From an uncultured Lachnospiraceae bacterium (GTDB lineage: Bacteria > Bacillota > Clostridia > Lachnospirales > Lachnospiraceae): a stretch of DNA of 29,423 nt. Below the pieces are notes generated by a model. That model did no database searches. It had not been told where the DNA came from and was given only the letters and a program-made list of their open reading frames with translations. Positions 26,161-29,423 of this stretch are shown here, piece after piece (position 1 is the first letter of the stretch; the number at the start of each line of letters is the position of its first letter). The stretch is taken from NCBI GenBank assembly GCA_910583835.1, contig CAJTYM010000050.1, positions 1 to 29,423 of the forward strand, in the 5' to 3' direction. The position numbers were made by a program, and so were the translations under genes.

Positions 26161-26847
26161 CTACTCTTTCTCCATACGGTAACCAAGCCCGCGGATTGTC
26201 TTGATATAGGCGCTCCCATCCTCAGACAGCTTGGCTCGCAGGCGGCTGATGCTTACCATAATATTATTGTCTGCAATCGCATACTCCTCTCCCCAAACAT
26301 TCTCATATAACTGCTGCTTTGTAAATACCTTGCCAGGGTATTCCATAAACATCCGCAGCATTTTATATTCCACGGAGGTCAAATCTATGGGTTGGCCGTT
26401 CCGGTATACCAGGCATTCTTCCGTATCCAGCCGCAGGTCTTTTACCTCCAGCTGCCTGACTTTCCTGCCCTCTGCGCCCAGCGAATAGAATCTGCGGATA
26501 TTGGAATTGATGCGCGCCACTGCCTCCATGGGGTTGAAAGGTTTGGCCAGATAATCATCCGCCCCCAAATCCAAACCGAGAATCTTATCTGCATCCTGGT
26601 TTTTGGCTGACAGTATCATCACCGGCATGTTGCTGTTTTCACGCAGTTTTTTCAGAACATGGTAACCGTCCGCCTCCGGCATCATAATATCCAAAAGCGC
26701 CATGTCAATTTCTTCTTTTTCCAACAGGGAAAGGGCAGACCGTCCGTCTGCCGCTTCCAATACCTGATAGCCATCCTTTTCCAGATACAGGCGGAGCAAT
26801 TCGCGGATTTCCGCCTCATCGTCTGCAACAAGAATTGTGTATGCCAT
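26161..26847 (-). CDS. OmpR-family response regulator, VanR-like
   Basis: A 228-aa regulator. The receiver domain has Asp9-Asp10, phospho-acceptor Asp53 in LLDIMMPEADG and a KPF motif. The winged-helix domain has LTSVEYKMLRMFMEYPG, NIMVSISRLRAKL, and ends IRGLGYRMEKE. I place the start at the ATG at 26847, which has GGAG 10 nt upstream and gives the standard MAYTILVADDE opening. An in-frame TTG at 26874 lacks such support. The DUF975 gene ends 42 nt upstream and the kinase starts 2 nt downstream. The 11-bp-spaced direct repeats at 27894-27912 are a candidate binding site. Confidence 0.93.
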   Translation of the reverse strand: MAYTILVADDEAEIRELLRLYLEKDGYQVLEAADGRSALSLLEKEEIDMALLDIMMPEADGYHVLKKLRENSNMPVMILSAKNQDADKILGLDLGADDYLAKPFNPMEAVARINSNIRRFYSLGAEGRKVRQLEVKDLRLDTEECLVYRNGQPIDLTSVEYKMLRMFMEYPGKVFTKQQLYENVWGEEYAIADNNIMVSISRLRAKLSEDGSAYIKTIRGLGYRMEKE

Positions 26848-26889
26848 AATTTCATTTCTCCTTTTCCTCTGCAAATCAAATTGGCAAGC

Positions 26890-27807
26890 CTACATCTGAT
26901 ACGGTATGCTTTCCGGCTGTTTTGCCGCCGCCTGCAGTCCCTTCAGCCTCTGGTAAAGCGCAGCATCCGTCTGGTTTACATAAGGATTCAAATAGAAGAT
27001 TCCCAGTATTCCGAGTGTCAGTCCATTTAAAATATACCATCCCAGGAACGATAAGTCCAGCACAAAGGCTTTCCACTTGTTGCCCTGCATCATAGAACTG
27101 CTGATGGCAAAGGCTTCCGCTTTGCTGATACCTGGGTTCTCTCCCAAAATATATGGAATCATCCGGTATTCATACGCCTTAATAATCCCCGGAATGACCA
27201 GCAGCAGACACCACAGGAATATATACAGGTCACGGAAAAACAGTATCTTTACGCAGTTCAGATAACTATGGTCAAATGCATAACATATCTCTTTTATCCT
27301 GGCTTCCTCTCTCAGGTTCTGCAGAAAGAAACGCTTGATGCCCACTTCCAGGGGATTGAGGAGAAAAACCTCCAGGGGAATGAGAATTATCATCACCATA
27401 ACGGCAATCATAAAAACAAGCGCAAACACAGCAAACAAAAATGCCATCACCAACATTGCGTCCCCAAATTTCCCCGCTGCCGCATCCTCAAAGATGCCTT
27501 GCTCCGGCTCAGCATCCCTATCATCGAGCGCCAGGTCATAATCATCCCATTCTCCATCAAAGCCATCCAGCTCTTCATCCTCATAGCCATCCCATCCATC
27601 ATAGTCATCTTCTTTGTCGTCTTCCACCACTTCCTCTTCTGCGGAATCATAGAGTTCCCGGAAATCCTTGTAAACCCTGCTTGAGCCGGTGCCCATGCCA
27701 ACGCCCCCGCCCAGCAGCCCCGCCAAAAGTGCAACCAGAATACATTTCCAGTAATTTACACGGAACCGCTGTTGCGCCTTATCCTTCAATTCTTTTCTTG
27801 TCCACAT
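26890..27807 (-). CDS. DUF975 membrane protein with an acidic insertion
   Basis: A 305-aa polytopic membrane protein of the DUF975 family, recognised by the RKELKDKAQQRF opening, the NPLEVGIKRFF segment and the LLLVIPGIIKAYEYRMIPYIL core. TM1 is about 21-38. Residues 56-103 are an insertion of about 48 residues dominated by Asp/Glu with Trp/Tyr/Gly spacing. Further helices lie at 117-147, 190-212 and 250-275. If the N-terminus is cytoplasmic, the acidic stretch is outside. The family has no defined function. It lies 42 nt upstream of a two-component pair and likely shares its promoter, so it may report to or be controlled by that pair. The SD GGAGG precedes the ATG. Confidence 0.85.
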   Translation of the reverse strand: MWTRKELKDKAQQRFRVNYWKCILVALLAGLLGGGVGMGTGSSRVYKDFRELYDSAEEEVVEDDKEDDYDGWDGYEDEELDGFDGEWDDYDLALDDRDAEPEQGIFEDAAAGKFGDAMLVMAFLFAVFALVFMIAVMVMIILIPLEVFLLNPLEVGIKRFFLQNLREEARIKEICYAFDHSYLNCVKILFFRDLYIFLWCLLLVIPGIIKAYEYRMIPYILGENPGISKAEAFAISSSMMQGNKWKAFVLDLSFLGWYILNGLTLGILGIFYLNPYVNQTDAALYQRLKGLQAAAKQPESIPYQM

Positions 27808-27856
27808 ATTTATATCCTCCTTCTTGCCGTTTTTTTCATTCCTCTTTCTGACCTTT

Positions 27857-27885
27857 ATTATATCTGCTTTTTCTTAACAGGAAAC
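27857..27885 (-). promoter_or_regulatory. Candidate promoter of the DUF975-two-component unit
   Basis: On the minus strand a perfect TATAAT (27857-27862) lies about 50 nt before the ATG at 27807. At the -35 position there is only GTTTCC (about 27880-27885), a poor match. A good -10 with a poor -35 is typical of activator-dependent promoters, and a direct repeat sits just upstream of it. Confidence 0.45.
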
Positions 27886-27893
27886 ATTTCTTT

Positions 27894-27912
27894 CCTTACA
27901 AGAACCTTACAA
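27894..27912 (-). promoter_or_regulatory. 11-bp-spaced direct repeat, probable OmpR-family binding site
   Basis: On the minus strand TTGTAAGG occurs twice (27905-27912 and 27894-27901), start to start 11 bp, so both face the same side of the helix. The repeats cover about -44 to -62 relative to the start expected from the TATAAT at 27857. This is the geometry of sites bound by phosphorylated OmpR-family dimers. The regulator encoded at 26161 is the natural candidate. Confidence 0.5.
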
Positions 27913-27931
27913 AAACTTGCGGCTTTATATT

Positions 27932-27964
27932 TAAGGAAACACTGATTTAACCATCGCTTCCTTA
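27932..27964. repeat. Palindromic repeat, AGGGAAACGCTGATTAAA family (copy 3)
   Basis: TAAGGAA/TTCCTTA (27932-27938, 27958-27964) form a 7-bp stem around AACACTGATTTAACCATCGC. The left half and the flanking TTTATATTTA match the copy at 10940-10964 (TTTATATATTAGGGAAAC). It is more degenerate than the other two copies and lies in the divergent gap between DUF975 and cotJA. Confidence 0.55.
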
Positions 27965-28029
27965 GCACCATTTATGCTTTCTGTCATATTTTATTAGGGA
28001 ACAGAAATATTATGAAAGGATGTAATGAA

Positions 28030-28326
28030 ATGGCAAACTATAACACGAACTCCGACTGTGGCTGCAACCAGAGAATGCCACAGCGTTCAAACGCATATAC
28101 CCCCGGCATGAACCAGCGTCCCATGATGAACCGCCCGCCTATGCACCACCACTGCCCCGCCAATCCTGACAAAACCGATCCCTTGGCTGGCATGGCAATC
28201 GCTATGGCATATGTGCCATGGCAGTTCATGCGTGACACTTATGAGCCAGACAAAGCGCTGCAGTGCGGCACAATCTTCCCAGAGTTAAACAAACCATTTA
28301 TGGGGAAAGGGGGCTGCCCGAGATGA
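28030..28326 (+). CDS. cotJA: Spore coat-associated protein CotJA
   Basis: A 98-aa protein, rich in Asn/Pro/Met/His with several Cys in its first half (CGCNQR, HHHCPANP). The conserved CotJA core lies in the second half (LAGMAIAMAYVPWQFMRDTYEPDKAL and GTIFPELNKPF). CotJ proteins are made in the mother cell and deposited in the inner spore coat, where CotJA and CotJC depend on each other. I chose the ATG at 28030 because AAAGGATG lies shortly upstream. An in-frame ATG at 28012 would add six residues and lacks a clear SD. The stop overlaps the cotJB ATG. No sigma-E promoter could be placed confidently. Confidence 0.92.
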   Translation: MANYNTNSDCGCNQRMPQRSNAYTPGMNQRPMMNRPPMHHHCPANPDKTDPLAGMAIAMAYVPWQFMRDTYEPDKALQCGTIFPELNKPFMGKGGCPR

Positions 28327-28589
28327 GAGAAAATAAGATGGAACAGATGAAATTATTTCAATGGATTAACATGGTAAGCTTTGCTGTCAATGATATTGTC
28401 CTTTATCTTGATACCCATCCCAAGGACCAGGAGGCGCTTGCCTATTTCAACCATTTCCGCGAAGCGCGCACCAAAGCGCTGAAAGAATATGAGAAAAATT
28501 ATGGACCGCTTACGCTTGACACGGCAAAAGCAGATCAGATGTGGCTGTGGTCTACCCAGCCAATGCCCTGGGAAGGAGGTTATTGCTAA
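28323..28589 (+). CDS. cotJB: Spore coat protein CotJB
   Basis: An 88-aa protein matching CotJB in length and pattern (LFQWINMVSFAVNDIVLYLDTHPKD, and the C-terminal WLWSTQPMPWEGG). Its ATG overlaps the cotJA TGA (ATGA), with AAAGGGGG about 9 nt upstream. The frame stays open upstream inside cotJA, but those extra residues are not part of the family. The stop is directly followed by the cotJC ATG, so the three genes form the usual operon. CotJB helps assemble the inner coat. Confidence 0.93.
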   Translation: MRENKMEQMKLFQWINMVSFAVNDIVLYLDTHPKDQEALAYFNHFREARTKALKEYEKNYGPLTLDTAKADQMWLWSTQPMPWEGGYC

Positions 28590-28820
28590 ATGTGGAATTA
28601 TGAGAAGAGATTACAATACCCTGTAAACATTACACAGACAAACCCGCAGATTGCCCAGGTAATCATCAGCCAATTCGGCGGGCCGGACGGTGAATTGTCC
28701 GCTTCCATGCGTTACCTGTCCCAGCGGTATACTATACCTTACCGTGAGGTTGCCGGACTGTTGACTGATATTGGTAGAGAAGCACCGGTAATGTTCCAAA
28801 AGAGCCGCCAATCGGCATAG
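28590..28820 (+). pseudogene. cotJC: cotJC 5' fragment, interrupted after codon 62
   Basis: The frame starts correctly (SD GGAGGT, ATG at 28590) and codes the CotJC N-terminus up to LLTDIG (Gly62, ending 28775). Intact CotJC has about 190 residues and continues GTEE.AHLE, which supplies metal ligands of its manganese-catalase-like fold. Here the frame continues as REAPVMFQKSRQSA and stops at 28820, with no match to the family. The loss is abrupt, and a minus-strand large serine recombinase gene begins its 3' end 59 nt later, so the gene is split by an integrated element. The remaining 3' part should lie at the other end of the element, outside the window. Whether the gene is dead or restored by excision cannot be seen here. 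Confidence 0.88.
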
Positions 28821-28828
28821 CCGATTTT
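28810..28828 (+). terminator. Hairpin with T-run just inside the element
   Basis: AATCGG/CCGATT (28810-28815, 28821-28826) with a 5-nt loop, followed by TTTT through 28828 on the plus strand. The stop codon of the truncated cotJC frame lies in its loop. It could terminate the cotJ transcript, or on the other strand follow the recombinase gene. The 6-bp stem is short. A second inverted repeat CCCCT/AGGGG lies at 28848-28867. Confidence 0.4.
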
Positions 28829-28878
28829 CATTGCGGCGACCGTCTTGCCCCTGACCAACGGGAGGGGGCGCTTCCAAT

Positions 28879-29423
28879 TCAGGGGCTTGCGCTTTTTGCA
28901 ACCGTATAGCTCCATTTGAGGGGAAGCAGGTTCAAATACACGTCAATATGGTCTTTGTCATTCACAACCATTTTATCTAAGATTTCTTTGTAAAAATCAT
29001 CTTCATATTCCACACCATTTATAAGCTCATTCATCGCTTCTGTAATTTCAGCGACAAGCTCCTGCTGTTTTGATGGTCTCTCCCTTCGTTTGTCTATCCG
29101 ATCAAATGGTCCACCGGAGCATTTGCCTGGATACTTAGGCATGCTATCTATCACGGATTGCAGTTCGGCAATCTCATTCTCACATTTTGCCCTTGCTGCT
29201 GAAAATTCATCTCTGGTAATATCGCCAGATGTATAAAGGTCAATGAGGTTTGTGCGTTTTTGTTCAATGGCTTTTATCTGTGATTTTAGTTTCTCACTGT
29301 CTGTACCTGTGGTGTCCATTTCTGCGCCCTTCGGGCATACCTTCATTCCATACGGCATATCAGCGGAAATAATAGACTTGATAATAGCAAGCAAATTATT
29401 AGTGATTTTCTCCTTATTATACT
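28879..29423 (-). CDS. Large serine recombinase, C-terminal part (5' end outside window)
   Basis: About 181 codons of the 3' end are visible, and the frame stays open to the window edge, so the N-terminal catalytic serine domain lies beyond it. The segment shows the long coiled-coil region typical of large serine integrases (KLKSQIKAIEQKRTNLIDLY, GDITRDEFSAARAKCENEI), a second helical part (ITEAMNELINGV), and the conserved ending VVNDKDHIDVYLNLLPLKW. This region controls synapsis and directionality in relatives such as TnpX/TndX and phage integrases. An in-frame TTG at 29394 is not the start. The gene converges on the cotJC fragment with 58 nt between stops. It is the likely agent of insertion into cotJC. 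Confidence 0.85.
   Translation of the reverse strand, partial: YNKEKITNNLLAIIKSIISADMPYGMKVCPKGAEMDTTGTDSEKLKSQIKAIEQKRTNLIDLYTSGDITRDEFSAARAKCENEIAELQSVIDSMPKYPGKCSGGPFDRIDKRRERPSKQQELVAEITEAMNELINGVEYEDDFYKEILDKMVVNDKDHIDVYLNLLPLKWSYTVAKSASP

Larger units (their letters stand above)
28776..29423 (-). mobile_element. Left end of an integrated element inside cotJC, continues past window
   Basis: From about 28774 the sequence leaves cotJC, and the only gene visible afterward is the 3' part of a large serine recombinase. Such enzymes integrate elements at short crossover sites, commonly with their gene close to one end, as here. The crossover is probably near the GG at 28773-28774 (GATATTGG/TAGAG). 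The size, cargo and type (prophage, ICE, skin-like element) cannot be judged because only about 650 bp are visible. Confidence 0.75.

Noticed and set aside
24956..26847. Vancomycin-resistance locus
   Set aside because: Only the regulator-kinase pair looks VanRS-like. No ligase, dehydrogenase or dipeptidase genes are present.
26848..26874. TTG start at 26874 for the VanR-like regulator
   Set aside because: The ATG at 26847 has a proper SD and gives the canonical receiver-domain opening. The added residues encode the SD region itself.
27985..28013. CATATT ... AATATTAT as a sigma-E-type promoter for cotJ
   Set aside because: The -10-like box ends only 2 nt before the SD of cotJA, so the start would fall within the SD. 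Spacing and match are also poor.
29392..29394. TTG at 29394 as the start of a short 171-aa recombinase-like protein
   Set aside because: The frame is open upstream to the window edge and the visible part is the C-terminal region of a much larger enzyme, so it is a truncated view.
1..29423. CRISPR arrays and complete insertion sequences
   Set aside because: No regularly spaced identical repeats and no transposase gene were seen. The only mobile-element protein is the partial serine recombinase at the right edge.

Overview
The window reads as chromosomal DNA from a spore-forming Firmicute, most likely a gut-type Lachnospiraceae. The support is a cotJ spore-coat operon, class B sortase with an SPKTG-type substrate, Firmicute-type comEA/comEC, holA, lepA and hemW, OmpR-type two-component pairs, a YtrA-type GntR/ABC cassette, and moderate GC. 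I cannot name a genus from sequence alone.

Layout. (1) 1-4510: the 5' part of a tRNA-Thr(CGT) with a clear promoter, then a two-gene cell-surface unit read on the minus strand: a 1107-aa secreted protein ending in SPKTGE, and a class B sortase starting 4 nt after it. (2) 4511-10940: two very large secreted proteins on the minus strand, a LamG/Ig-like multidomain protein and a GH43-like glycosidase with Ig-like modules, closed by a strong terminator. They look like a surface glycan-binding and glycan-cleaving pair. (3) 10947-11020: a BIME-like palindromic repeat cluster. (4) 11035-21562: a long minus-strand housekeeping and competence block in the order comEA, OmpR-type regulator, histidine kinase, GerMN lipoprotein, comEC, holA, then lepA-hemW from its own promoter. 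The kinase, lipoprotein and comEC overlap by 4 nt each and are very likely co-translated. (5) 21704-23701: a plus-strand GntR-ATPase-permease cassette with a dyad operator over its own promoter. (6) 23702-24007: a gene-poor stretch with a large imperfect palindrome, a candidate 19-codon peptide gene and a second copy of the palindromic repeat. (7) 24008-27807: a minus-strand unit of DUF975 membrane protein, VanRS-like pair and an XRE/TPR regulator. It is preceded by an 11-bp-spaced direct repeat placed like an OmpR-family activator site. (8) 28030-29423: plus-strand cotJA-cotJB-cotJC, in which cotJC is cut after codon 62 by an element whose large serine recombinase gene faces the break and runs off the window.

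The most interesting signal is the last one. A mother-cell spore-coat gene split by a large serine recombinase element is the arrangement seen in skin-type elements that excise during sporulation. The window shows only one end, so regulated excision is a hypothesis. Other points worth attention are a regulator-kinase-GerMN lipoprotein set lying between comEA and comEC (the same part list as actinobacterial MtrAB-LpqB), a sorting motif at the very C-terminus with no membrane tail, and the candidate peptide gene beside the TPR regulator.
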